Source: Acidimicrobiales bacterium (GTDB lineage: Bacteria > Actinomycetota > Acidimicrobiia > Acidimicrobiales > CAIXPF01). Taken from it: a DNA stretch of 39,502 bases. Position 1 is the first letter of the stretch; the number at the start of each line of letters is the position of its first letter. The DNA lies in contig JADLEF010000096.1 of assembly GCA_020846295.1 (NCBI GenBank), positions 1 through 39,502 on the forward strand, in the 5' to 3' direction. The notes beneath the pieces were generated by a model. It was not told the origin of the DNA, did no database searches, and was given only the letters and a program-made list of their open reading frames with translations. Positions 32,597-39,502 of this stretch are shown one piece after another. A program made the translations under genes and the position numbers.

Positions 32597-34102
32597 ATGC
32601 AACCAATCCTGGTGGCGTCGACGTACTTCCTGTGCCTCGACCCGAAGCAAACCCAGAAGCGGCGACCGTTCCCGCCGCTGGCCACGCTGTACGTCGCCGC
32701 GGCGCTGCGCCAGGCCGGTCACCGGGTCGCCTTCTTCGACGCCATGCTGTCGGCCGGCGAGCACGAGTTCGAGGCGATGCTCGATCGCGAGCGTCCCGCC
32801 ACCGTGGTGCTGTACGACGACAACTTCAACTTCCTGTCCAAGATGTGCCTCACCCGGATGCGCAAGGCGGCGTTCAGCATGGCCGCCGCGGCCCGCGACC
32901 GGGGAGCCTACGTCATCGTGTCCGGCCCGGATGTGACCGACCATCCCGAGCAGTATCTCGGCGCCGGCGCCCACGCGGCGGCGGTGGGCGAGGGCGATCA
33001 CACCGTCGTCGAACTGGCCGCCTGGCGGGCCCGGGCCGAGCCCCACGAGCCGGTGCCGCTGGGGATCGGGGGCGTCGTCACCGCCACCTCCCGCACCGAG
33101 CGGCGCAACGAGCGCCACCCCGACGTGTTCCCCCATCCCGCCCGCGACCTGCTCGATGTCGAGGCCTACCGGCGGATCTGGCTGGAGCACCACGGACGGT
33201 TCACGCTGAACGTGGTGTCGACCCGGGGCTGCCCGTTCCACTGCAACTGGTGCGCCAAACCGATCTGGGGCCAGCGCTACGCCATGCGCAGCCCGGCCGA
33301 CGTGGCCGACGAGCTGGCCTCGATCAAGGCCCACATCGGGCCCGACCACATCTGGTTCGCCGCCGACATCTTCGGGCTGCGGGCCTCGTGGCTGCAGGAG
33401 TTCGGCCGGCTGGTCGAACAGCGGGGGGCGCGCATCCCGTTCACGATCCAGAGCCGTGCCGACCTGATGACCCCGCAGGCGGTGGCCGGGCTGCACCGCG
33501 CCGGTTGCGCCGAGGTCTGGCTCGGCGCCGAGAGCGGCAGCCAGCGGGTGCTCGATGCGATGGACAAGGGCATCACGGTCGACCAGATCCGCCGCGCCCG
33601 CGCCGAGCTGGGTCGAGCGGGGATCAGGGCGGCGTTCTTCGTGCAGTTCGGCTACCCCGGCGAGGAGTTGGCCGACATCTGGGCCACCGTCGACCTGCTG
33701 CGCGACACCCTGCCCGACGACATGGGCGTCAGCGTCAGCTACCCGCTTCCGGGCACCCGGTTCCACGCCATGGTGGCCGACCAGCTGGCGGCCAAGGCCA
33801 ACTGGGACGATTCGGGCGATCTGGACATGATGTTCCGGGGCACGTTCACCACGCCGTTCTACCGGCACCTGCACACGACCCTGCACGACGACCTGGACCT
33901 GCACCGCCGCCTCGCCGGCCGTCCCGGGGTACCGCACCCGTCGTTGGAGCCGGTGGGGCGGGACGCGCAGCGGGCACGGGTGCGTGAGGCGTGGCGGACC
34001 CTGGAGGGGTTGGCCACGACGTGTCGCACCGCCCGGCCCACGTTGCTGGTGCGCAGCGAGGCCGTGTCCGCCGCGCCGGACCTGTCGCGCACGTACAACT
34101 GA
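32597..34102 (+). CDS. B12-binding-domain radical SAM protein (second copy)
   Basis: A 501-residue paralogue of the radical SAM protein at 24863-26251. The N-terminal cobalamin-binding domain includes FPPLATLYVAAALRQAGH and VIVSGPDVTDHPEQYLGAGA. The cluster motif is CPFHCNWC with C212, C216 and C219. WLGAESGSQRVLDAMDKGIT matches the first copy closely. A longer C-terminal tail follows. The two probably act on related substrates, for instance successive C-methylations. The 5' leader would be only a few nt. The function of the closest family members is unassigned as far as I can recall. Confidence 0.92.
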   Translation: MQPILVASTYFLCLDPKQTQKRRPFPPLATLYVAAALRQAGHRVAFFDAMLSAGEHEFEAMLDRERPATVVLYDDNFNFLSKMCLTRMRKAAFSMAAAARDRGAYVIVSGPDVTDHPEQYLGAGAHAAAVGEGDHTVVELAAWRARAEPHEPVPLGIGGVVTATSRTERRNERHPDVFPHPARDLLDVEAYRRIWLEHHGRFTLNVVSTRGCPFHCNWCAKPIWGQRYAMRSPADVADELASIKAHIGPDHIWFAADIFGLRASWLQEFGRLVEQRGARIPFTIQSRADLMTPQAVAGLHRAGCAEVWLGAESGSQRVLDAMDKGITVDQIRRARAELGRAGIRAAFFVQFGYPGEELADIWATVDLLRDTLPDDMGVSVSYPLPGTRFHAMVADQLAAKANWDDSGDLDMMFRGTFTTPFYRHLHTTLHDDLDLHRRLAGRPGVPHPSLEPVGRDAQRARVREAWRTLEGLATTCRTARPTLLVRSEAVSAAPDLSRTYN

Positions 34103-34148
34103 GCGTCGCCGGATCGGACCTCCGGCCCGGGGGGACCAGGGCCGCGGT

Positions 34149-35183
34149 TCAGCCGGTGGCCGAGTCGCCCAGGCGGCGCAGTTCCTCACCCATGGCGGAC
34201 ACCGAGTCGGCGCCCGATCCGACGCGGCGCGCCGCCGCGGCGACCAACTCCATGCAGGTGACGGCGTCCACCACGCCCTGCCGCATGTGCACGGTGAGCT
34301 GTTCGATGTTCGACAGCGACGACTCCGTCGAGTTGGCCAACAGCTTGACCTCCGCTGCGACCACGCCGAAGCCGCGCCCCTCGTCGCCGGCCCGGGCGGC
34401 CTCGATGGTCGCGTTGAGGGCCAGCAGGTTGGTCTGCGCGGCAAGGCCACGGATGATCTCGATGACCGAGCCGACCTGGTCGGTCAGCGTGGAGAGCTCC
34501 TGCAGCGCGGCGCGGGCATCGACGACGGTGGCGCCGAGGCCCTCGTCGCGGTCGCCGGCCAGCTGCTGCAGGTCCTGTCCCAACGACACGAGCTGCGCGC
34601 TGCTGCTGCGCAACGCCTCGAAGCTGACCAGTCGGCGGTCTCGCACGCTGACGAAGACGCGCATCCACACCAGCGCCACGCACACCGCGTAGCGCTGCAT
34701 GGTCCGCGCCAGCTGCCCGGAGTACACCCGGGGCAGCGCCGCCGCCTCGGCCAGCTCCCCCACCACCGCCGGGGCGATGGTCAGGTACGGGAAGGTCACC
34801 CCGAGGTCCTCGGTGCGGTAGGTCGTGGCACCGATGCGGTCCTCGATGAAGCCCAGCAGGTGCTCGCCGAAGTCGGAAGAGAACAGCCGGCCGAGTTGGT
34901 CGGCGAGCTCGCCGTCGCTCATGCGGTTGAACACGGCGGCGGCGCGATGCTCCGGCGGCAGGTGCTGGGTGTGGCGGCGGACGGCCTCGGCGATGCGCCG
35001 GTAGCCCTGTTCGTGGTCGAGGAAGCGGGCGAGGCGCCCCACGGCCTGTTCCTCGAGGCCGTACACCTCGCTCAGGGGCCGGAAGGCGACGGCGATGCGT
35101 CCCGGCGGGCCGTCCCACCACGGGGGCGGCGGCGGGTCGGTGCTCGCGCGCTGATCGGTCGAGCTGCGCCGGAAGATCGCCAT
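34149..35183 (-). CDS. Soluble MCP-like sensor with globin-sensor-like N-terminal domain
   Basis: A 344-residue cytoplasmic protein without membrane segments. The C-terminal half contains a compact methyl-accepting signalling hairpin: [20 protein letters not shown] then [16 protein letters not shown] (about 245-284). Residues 35-180 are all-helical and placed as in globin-coupled sensors. The segment corresponding to the proximal-histidine helix ([19 protein letters not shown]) has Thr where I expect His, so heme binding is doubtful and the assignment is tentative. No CheA/CheW lie in the window. I choose ATG 35183; an upstream in-frame GTG (35249) would put codons inside a perfect hairpin. 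What it signals to is unknown. Confidence 0.8.
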   Translation of the reverse strand: MAIFRRSSTDQRASTDPPPPPWWDGPPGRIAVAFRPLSEVYGLEEQAVGRLARFLDHEQGYRRIAEAVRRHTQHLPPEHRAAAVFNRMSDGELADQLGRLFSSDFGEHLLGFIEDRIGATTYRTEDLGVTFPYLTIAPAVVGELAEAAALPRVYSGQLARTMQRYAVCVALVWMRVFVSVRDRRLVSFEALRSSSAQLVSLGQDLQQLAGDRDEGLGATVVDARAALQELSTLTDQVGSVIEIIRGLAAQTNLLALNATIEAARAGDEGRGFGVVAAEVKLLANSTESSLSNIEQLTVHMRQGVVDAVTCMELVAAAARRVGSGADSVSAMGEELRRLGDSATG

Positions 35184-35223
35184 CACCGCTTCGTCGTCGG
35201 CCGGGACCGTCGCCTTGAGCGTC

Positions 35224-35251
35224 GGGTGCGTTCGCGCACGCGAACGCACCC
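35224..35251. repeat. Perfect 13-bp inverted repeat with 2-nt loop
   Basis: GGGTGCGTTCGCG and its exact complement flank CA. The 28-bp palindrome lies 41 bp upstream of the sensor gene start and 57 bp after the EamA gene stop, both on the minus strand. It could end EamA transcription or serve as an operator of the sensor gene. There is no T-tract. Confidence 0.7.
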
Positions 35252-35307
35252 ATCACGCAACGGCGCGAGCGCGTCGGGCACAGGCGTGCCTGATCAAGTC
35301 GCGCCGG

Positions 35308-36264
35308 TCAGGCGGAGCGGCGCTGCAGGATGACGCCCACCGAGCACAGCGCGATGGCGCCGCCCAACAGCTGCACCAGCGTCGGCTGCTCGCCGTGGAT
35401 GGGCCACGCCGCGACGATGGACACCGCGGTGGCCCCCAGCTGGATCATGGCCGACAACGACACCGGCACCCAGCGCATCGCCCAGCCCAGCAGCAGCTGC
35501 CCACCCACCCCGGGGCCGACCAGCATCACCGCCATCCAGAACCAGTCGGTCGCGTCGAGCTGGTCGAAGTGGCCGAGCCCGCCGCCGAGCGCGGCGACGG
35601 GGGTGACGACCAGCGAGCCCCACACCATCACGCCCATGACGAACTCGCCGGCGCCGAGGGTGCGGCGGGCCTGCTTGGAGGCGAGGAAGTACGCGCCCAT
35701 GCACAGCAGCGAGCCCACCGAGCAGGCGACGCCGATGGCGTTGGTGTGGACCTCGGCCCCGGCGCCGAGCACGGCGAGGGCCGCGCCGCCGATGGCCACA
35801 GCCGTCATGGCGATGGTCAAGCGGGTGACGTGTTCGCCCAGCAGCTTCCAGGCGCCCAGCATGACCACCGCCGGTTGCAGCGCACCGATGACGGTGATGG
35901 TGGCGATCGACGCGTTGTGCAACGCGTAGAAGAACACCAGCGAGTTGATGCCGAAGGCGACGCCGCCGACCACGCTCTGGCGCATGGCGTGGCGCGTCGG
36001 CCGGATGCCCTTGGCCAGCTGGAGCCCGATGATGCCGAAGGTGGAGGTCCACATGCGGCCGAAGCTGACGGTGAGCGGTGGCCCGCTGATCAGCTTGGAC
36101 AGCGGCGGGCCGAGCCCCCACAGGATGAGCACCGCGCCGAGGGCCATGAACGGCCACAGGCCGGGCCCGGCGTCGGTGGCGAGCGCCGCCGGGCTGACGG
36201 CAGCGGAGCCGGTTGAAGCGGAGCCGTCGTCCTGGCCGGCCGCGGCGGCCGAAGTTGCGCGCAC
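35308..36264 (-). CDS. EamA/DMT-family transporter
   Basis: A 318-residue membrane protein with ten predicted helices in two repeated halves: first half about 35-165 (LWPFMALGAVLILWGLGPPL; SLVFFYALHNASIATITVIG), second half about 175-315 (GVACSVGSLLCMGAYFLASK; LLGWAMRWVPVSLSAMIQLG). The FYALHNASIATITVIGALQP motif is typical of the EamA repeat. Members export amino acids or metabolites. Start GTG 36264 gives an acceptable 35-residue hydrophilic N-terminus; later starts are possible. It is transcribed divergently from the methyltransferase at 36323. Confidence 0.92.
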   Translation of the reverse strand: MRATSAAAAGQDDGSASTGSAAVSPAALATDAGPGLWPFMALGAVLILWGLGPPLSKLISGPPLTVSFGRMWTSTFGIIGLQLAKGIRPTRHAMRQSVVGGVAFGINSLVFFYALHNASIATITVIGALQPAVVMLGAWKLLGEHVTRLTIAMTAVAIGGAALAVLGAGAEVHTNAIGVACSVGSLLCMGAYFLASKQARRTLGAGEFVMGVMVWGSLVVTPVAALGGGLGHFDQLDATDWFWMAVMLVGPGVGGQLLLGWAMRWVPVSLSAMIQLGATAVSIVAAWPIHGEQPTLVQLLGGAIALCSVGVILQRRSA

Positions 36265-36310
36265 AAGGTGCAGCGTGACAGGCGCGGTGACCGCGCTCCA
36301 AGTGCGCCGG

Positions 36311-36322
36311 TAGCCTGCGGCC
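36311..36322 (+). promoter_or_regulatory. Leaderless promoter of the methyltransferase gene
   Basis: TAGCCT (36311-36316) followed by 6 nt and GTG 36323. Confidence 0.5.
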
Positions 36323-37090
36323 GTGACCAGCGAGCCAGACCGAGTTCCGCCGGAACTGTTCGACGAGGACTACCTCTACTTCTACGAGATGTTCCTCACC
36401 CCGGCCGAGGACGACGCGGACGCCGCGCTGGTCGCCCGGTTGCTCGATCTGCGCGGGGGCGAGGCGATCCTCGACGCGCCGTGCGGTCACGGGCGGCTGT
36501 CGCGCCGGTTGGCCGCGGCAGGCGCCACCGTCACCGGCATCGATCGCTCGACGGTGTTCCTCGAACGGGCCCCCACCGACGCCGCGGCCGCCGGCGTCGA
36601 GGTCGACTACCGGGAGGGGGACCTGCGGGCGCTGCCGGTTCCCGACGCCGCGTTCGACGGGGTGCTGAACTGGTACACGTCCTTCGGGTACTTCGACGAC
36701 GCCGGCAACGCGGCGTTCCTGCGCGAGCTCCACCGGGTGGTCCGACCCGGCGGGCGGGTGGTCATCGACGTCATGAACCCGGCGGCGGTGATCCACTCGG
36801 TGTCCTCGCGCAGCTCGACGCTGCCCAGCGTGACCTGGCGCGGGAAGGACCACATGCTCGACGAGACCGCCGTCGATCTCGACCGCGGCCTGTTCCACAC
36901 CCGCCACAGCCTCACCCGCGACGGCCGCACCCGCACCATGCGCTACACGCTGCGCTTCCACTTCCCCACCGAGCTGCGCTCGATGCTGCACCGGGCCGGG
37001 TTCCGCAAGGTTCGGGTCAGCGGCGACGAGGGCGGCCGCCTCCTGGTGACCGACAGCCGCATGATCGTCATCGCCGAGCGGCCCACCTGA
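36323..37090 (+). CDS. Class I SAM-dependent methyltransferase
   Basis: A 255-residue methyltransferase. Motif I is AILDAPCGHGRLSRRLA (48-64), TVTGIDRS follows as the ribose-binding acidic end, and FDGVLNWYTSFGYFDD holds motif IV. The VVRPGGRVVIDVMNP segment is standard. The C-terminal lid contains TMRYTLRFHFPTELRSML, seen in the ubiquinone/thiopurine-like methyltransferase families. The acceptor is unknown. It sits 20 bp ahead of the dioxygenase gene, which however has its own -10, so the two may be transcribed separately or together. Confidence 0.9.
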   Translation: MTSEPDRVPPELFDEDYLYFYEMFLTPAEDDADAALVARLLDLRGGEAILDAPCGHGRLSRRLAAAGATVTGIDRSTVFLERAPTDAAAAGVEVDYREGDLRALPVPDAAFDGVLNWYTSFGYFDDAGNAAFLRELHRVVRPGGRVVIDVMNPAAVIHSVSSRSSTLPSVTWRGKDHMLDETAVDLDRGLFHTRHSLTRDGRTRTMRYTLRFHFPTELRSMLHRAGFRKVRVSGDEGGRLLVTDSRMIVIAERPT

Positions 37091-37098
37091 GCGGCGTC

Positions 37099-37110
37099 TA
37101 CGCTTTCACC
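37099..37110 (+). promoter_or_regulatory. Leaderless promoter of the dioxygenase gene
   Basis: TACGCT (37099-37104) followed by 6 nt and ATG 37111. Confidence 0.5.
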
Positions 37111-37980
37111 ATGCAGGCTGTCACCTTGGATCTGGAACTGCTCGATGCCACCTTCGGCGCCGTCGTCCGAGGCGTGGAGATCCGTTCGCTCGACGAGGCC
37201 ACCTGGCGGGCGATCCACGCGGCGTGGATCGAGCACGCGCTGCTCATCTTCCCCGGGCAGTTCCTCACCCAGGACGAGCAGAACGCGTTCGCCCAGCGGT
37301 TCGGGCAGCTGGAGTTCCCCGCCGCGCCGATCTCCAACGTGGGCAAGCAGGGCGAGATCCACAGCGAGGACGGAGACGACTGGGTGAAGTCCCTGCGCGG
37401 CAACGAGGGCTGGCACCACGACAGCACGTACATGCCCACCCAGGCCAAGGGTGCGGTGTTCACCGCCGAGGTGGTGCCGACCGAGGGTGCCGCCACCGGC
37501 TTCGCCGACACCAGGGCCGCCTACGAAGCCCTCGATGATGCGACCCGGGCCCGCATCGCCGACCTGCAGGCCTACCACTCGCTCTACTACAGCCAGGGTC
37601 GCGCCGGGTATCTGCCGCAGAAGAACGAGGACGGCGGGTATAACGGGTACGGCTACCACGACGGCGAGCCGTCGCTGCGCCCGCTGGTGAAGGTCCACCC
37701 CGACACCGGCCGCCCGAACCTGTGCATCGGCCGTCACGCCTACGGCATCATCGGCATGGACCCGGCCGAGTCGGAGCGTCTGCTCGACGAGCTCGTCGAG
37801 CACACCTGCCGGCCTCCCCGGGTGTACTTCCACCAGTGGACGGTGGGCGACGCCATCGTGTGGGACAACCGTCGCCTGCTGCACTGCGCCACGCCGTTCG
37901 ACATGCGCGAGCCCCGCAAGATGTGGCACACCCGCATCGCCGGTGAGCGCGAGACCGAGCTGGCGCTCAACTACGCCTGA
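37111..37980 (+). CDS. TauD/TfdA-family Fe(II)/2-oxoglutarate dioxygenase
   Basis: A 289-residue dioxygenase with the family's iron triad: H102 and D104 in EGWHHDSTYM, and distal H258 in RRLLHCATPFD. R275 in MWHTRIAGE is placed to bind 2-oxoglutarate. The N-terminal LDATFGAVVRGVEIRSLDEA and HALLIFPGQFLTQDE are typical of the TauD/AtsK/TfdA group. These enzymes hydroxylate sulfonates, alkyl sulfates, aryloxyacids or secondary metabolites; the substrate is not predictable. Its 3' end overlaps the truncated-hemoglobin stop by 10 bp on the opposite strand. Confidence 0.93.
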   Translation: MQAVTLDLELLDATFGAVVRGVEIRSLDEATWRAIHAAWIEHALLIFPGQFLTQDEQNAFAQRFGQLEFPAAPISNVGKQGEIHSEDGDDWVKSLRGNEGWHHDSTYMPTQAKGAVFTAEVVPTEGAATGFADTRAAYEALDDATRARIADLQAYHSLYYSQGRAGYLPQKNEDGGYNGYGYHDGEPSLRPLVKVHPDTGRPNLCIGRHAYGIIGMDPAESERLLDELVEHTCRPPRVYFHQWTVGDAIVWDNRRLLHCATPFDMREPRKMWHTRIAGERETELALNYA

Positions 37981-38399
37981 GGCACACCGGCGGCGCCCTC
38001 GATGCCGAAGCGCAGGGCCATCGCCCGCGCCATGCCTCGGCCCCGTCGCAGGGCGAGGTCGGCGGACGGCCCGCTCCACCCGCCGGCGAGGACCTCCTGG
38101 AGGATCTCGAGCCACAGCCGGAACAGCTCGGGGTCGAAGGGGGTCGTCTCGTGCAGCCAACGGTGGGCCTCGATCACGGTGGCAGCGCCGTCGTGCTCGG
38201 TGCCGAACAGCAGCCCGCACCAGTACTCGGTCAGCGCCTTGGTGTGCACCGACCAGTCGACCGCGGCGAGCTCCCCGAAGTAGTGGTGGAACCGCGCTTC
38301 CTGGGCGATCTCCCGATAGAAGCGGGTCACGAACTCAGCCACCTCGTGGACGTCGTCGAGGTCGCGCCCGCGGTGCTCGGGCGGGCGGAGGCCGCTCAT
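37971..38399 (-). CDS. Truncated hemoglobin, group III-like
   Basis: A 142-residue two-over-two globin. VAEFVTRFYREIAQEARFHHYF covers the B helix to the CD1 phenylalanine (split: RFYREIAQEARFHHYF). AAVDWSVHTKALTEYWCGLL is the E-helix region. EAHRWLHETTPF contains the likely proximal histidine, followed by FRLWLEILQEV. It probably binds O2 or NO in the cytoplasm. ATG 38399 overlaps the cupin stop as ATGA. It is the third gene of a hemerythrin-cupin-globin operon, suggesting a role in nitrosative or oxygen-related stress rather than oxygen storage. Confidence 0.88.
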   Translation of the reverse strand: MSGLRPPEHRGRDLDDVHEVAEFVTRFYREIAQEARFHHYFGELAAVDWSVHTKALTEYWCGLLFGTEHDGAATVIEAHRWLHETTPFDPELFRLWLEILQEVLAGGWSGPSADLALRRGRGMARAMALRFGIEGAAGVPQA

Positions 38400-38869
38400 C
38401 GGGCTGCGCTGCCCGACGGCGCCGGTCCGATGCGCAGGCCGTCGCGCCGGCGGTGGATGCTGAGGTAGCGCAGGCCGGTGGCGTCGGCGAGCACGGCGCG
38501 CTCGCAGCCGCGGGGCACGAGCACGGCCGTGCCGCAGCGGACCTCGTGCACCGTGCCGTCGATCACCAGGCGGCCGGATCCCTCCAGCACCACGACGAGC
38601 ACGTCGAGCTCGACGTTGGTGTGCGCCCCGATGGCACCCTCCGCCGCGAGCTGCACCAGGTTGGCGTCGAGGTCGGGCGGTGGTCCGCTCACCGGCTCGT
38701 GGGGCAGGTGCCAGATCGCCCCGCCCTCGCCCGTCGGCTCGGCGAGGTCGACGATCACCGGCTCGGGGACCGGCGGGGAATCGGCGTCGGCCATCCAGCA
38801 GGCCGGATCGCCTCCCTCCGGCTCGCCCATCGGCTCGGTGGAGCGACGCACGCCCTCCCCCGGCATCAC
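38396..38869 (-). CDS. Cupin-domain protein
   Basis: A 157-residue single-domain cupin. LAAEGAIGAHTNVELDVLVV then VLEGSGRLVIDG, VRCGTAVLVPRG and LRYLSIHRRR supply the conserved beta-barrel motifs. The usual metal-binding HxH reads HTN, so one histidine is missing, although the following Glu remains. Metal binding may be weak or altered. The start is GTG 38869 (GTGA overlap with the hemerythrin stop) or ATG 38866. The first 25 residues are variable, and an internal Met is also possible. Its place between two oxygen- or NO-binding proteins suggests a regulatory or redox role. Confidence 0.85.
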   Translation of the reverse strand: MMPGEGVRRSTEPMGEPEGGDPACWMADADSPPVPEPVIVDLAEPTGEGGAIWHLPHEPVSGPPPDLDANLVQLAAEGAIGAHTNVELDVLVVVLEGSGRLVIDGTVHEVRCGTAVLVPRGCERAVLADATGLRYLSIHRRRDGLRIGPAPSGSAAR

Positions 38870-39402
38870 GCCCTACCGGCCAGTATGCGCTCGGCGTCGA
38901 CCGCCGCCGGGAACAGCACGTTGGTCTCCTTGTGCACGTGCAGGTGCGTGTCGGCCTCGAGCTCGGCCAGGCCGGCGTAGAGCGCCCGGTAGCGGTCGCA
39001 GCCGTCCTCCGGGACCACGTACCCGTTGGCATGCTCGCGGAGCTCGGCGAGCAGAGCTGCGGTTCGCTCGTGCTCCACGTTCATCACGCCGACGGGGTTG
39101 CGCACCGACCCGCAGTGCATCGACGGGAGACGCTCGGCGGCGTCGAGCTGCTCGACGAGCGGGAACAGCACCCGCTCCTCCTTCATCAGGTGCGGCTCGA
39201 GGTCGGCGCGCAGCTCGCGCACCAGCGCCTGCACCCGGTGCAGCTCCGGGTGGTTCGCACCGTGGACGCCGGCCACCTCAAGGGCCAGCTGCTGCAGCCG
39301 GGGCAGCGCATCGTGCAGGTAGCGATGGTGGGTGTCGAGCAGGTGCCGCACGAGGCCGGTGAGGCTGAGCCCGACCCAGTCGATCGGTGAGGGTTGCGGC
39401 AT
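38866..39402 (-). CDS. Hemerythrin-domain protein, RIC/ScdA-like without DUF542
   Basis: A 178-residue di-iron four-helix protein. HLLDTHHRYLHDAL, HGANHPELHRV, LEPHLMKEERVLFP, MNVEHERTA and LHVHKETNVLFP supply the His and Glu ligands expected for a hemerythrin-type site. The arrangement matches the C-terminal part of the iron-sulfur-repair proteins YtfE/ScdA (RIC), but the N-terminal DUF542 domain with its Cys pair is absent. Family members repair clusters damaged by NO and release or sense NO. ATG 39402 begins the operon with the cupin and truncated hemoglobin; no TANNNT lies in the usual leaderless position. A separate DUF542 gene could lie beyond the window. Confidence 0.9.
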   Translation of the reverse strand: MPQPSPIDWVGLSLTGLVRHLLDTHHRYLHDALPRLQQLALEVAGVHGANHPELHRVQALVRELRADLEPHLMKEERVLFPLVEQLDAAERLPSMHCGSVRNPVGVMNVEHERTAALLAELREHANGYVVPEDGCDRYRALYAGLAELEADTHLHVHKETNVLFPAAVDAERILAGRA

Positions 39403-39452
39403 GGTCGGCTCGCTTTCGGGTTTCGGAGTCGGATCCAGGGGGCGGGAACGGT

Positions 39453-39502
39453 TCAGTGGCGACGGGGTGCGAGCACCCGGGTGGCGGCGCGCTCGAGCGG
39501 CG
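39453..39502 (-). CDS. Possible 3' end of a further minus-strand gene (partial)
   Basis: The minus strand from 39502 is open to a TGA at 39455-39453, reading PLERAATRVLAPRRH. Gene spacing (50 bp upstream of the hemerythrin ATG) and codon use are compatible with a C-terminus. Only 15 codons are visible, so function cannot be judged. Confidence 0.4.
   Translation of the reverse strand, partial: PLERAATRVLAPRRH

Noticed and set aside
34103-34148. Possible terminator hairpins between the second radical SAM gene and the sensor gene
   Set aside because: Only 5-bp arms with long loops and no T-tract; such stems are expected by chance in this GC-rich DNA.
1-39502. tRNA, rRNA, CRISPR arrays, insertion sequences
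   Set aside because: No cloverleaf-like segment, spaced direct repeats or transposase frame could be recognised; the tandem repeats seen are short and coding.

Overview
The window is very GC-rich (about 70% or more by eye) and gene-dense. It has strong third-position GC bias, many GTG starts, and stop/start overlaps (ATGA, GTGA) joining most neighbouring genes. The gene content points to a high-GC actinobacterium: a deazaflavin (F420)-type LLM oxidoreductase, a cysK-cysE pair, a single-chain biotin-dependent acyl-CoA carboxylase, LAL-type LuxR regulators, a cyclase-STAND protein and a Pat-like acetyltransferase. Acidimicrobiia (Ilumatobacter/Iamia-like) is my best guess, but this is inference and no rRNA is present to settle it. 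Genes are cut at both window ends (the carboxylase at base 1, an unknown reading frame at 39502). I see no tRNA, rRNA, CRISPR array or transposase.

Region 1 (1-4144, + strand) holds the 3' part of a fused acyl-CoA carboxylase and an alanine-rich coiled-coil protein. Region 2 (4156-11445, all - strand) looks like a cyclic-nucleotide signalling locus. In transcription order it has a class III cyclase-STAND ATPase, a Crp/Fnr regulator, an MMPL transporter with a C-terminal cyclic-nucleotide-binding (CNB) domain, a GNAT resembling the acetyltransferase half of mycobacterial Pat, and a DUF4112 membrane protein. Two tandem palindromic operators sit in the promoter of the cyclase gene. Region 3 (11628-20702) is mixed: a large LuxR/LAL regulator, an LLM oxidoreductase, cysK-cysE, an EthD/GMC-oxidoreductase/small-protein operon, and a lipoprotein.

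A 375-bp intergenic region (20703-21077) with a large perfect inverted repeat separates the lipoprotein from a His-rich winged-helix protein. Region 4 (21689-34102) reads as a surface-glycopolymer or natural-product locus made of several short divergent units: LCP ligase, zinc-ribbon methyltransferase, methyltransferase and B12-radical SAM (- operon); HprK-like kinase (+); glycosyltransferase (-); NTP_transf_5 nucleotidyltransferase plus glycosyltransferase (+); Wzt/Wzm-type ABC exporter (-); and a second B12-radical SAM (+). The kinase + nucleotidyltransferase pairing recalls the K and N genes of paeninodin-type lasso clusters and the 'HPr-rel-A' systems, but no precursor peptide, PqqD or lasso enzyme is visible.

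Region 5 (34149-39502) has a soluble MCP-like sensor, an EamA transporter, a methyltransferase, a TauD-type dioxygenase, and a tightly overlapping hemerythrin (RIC-like)-cupin-truncated-hemoglobin operon suggestive of O2/NO handling. Throughout, many starts lie 6-8 nt downstream of a TANNNT -10 hexamer, so leaderless transcription appears common here. One intergenic region has two divergent -10 hexamers that physically overlap.
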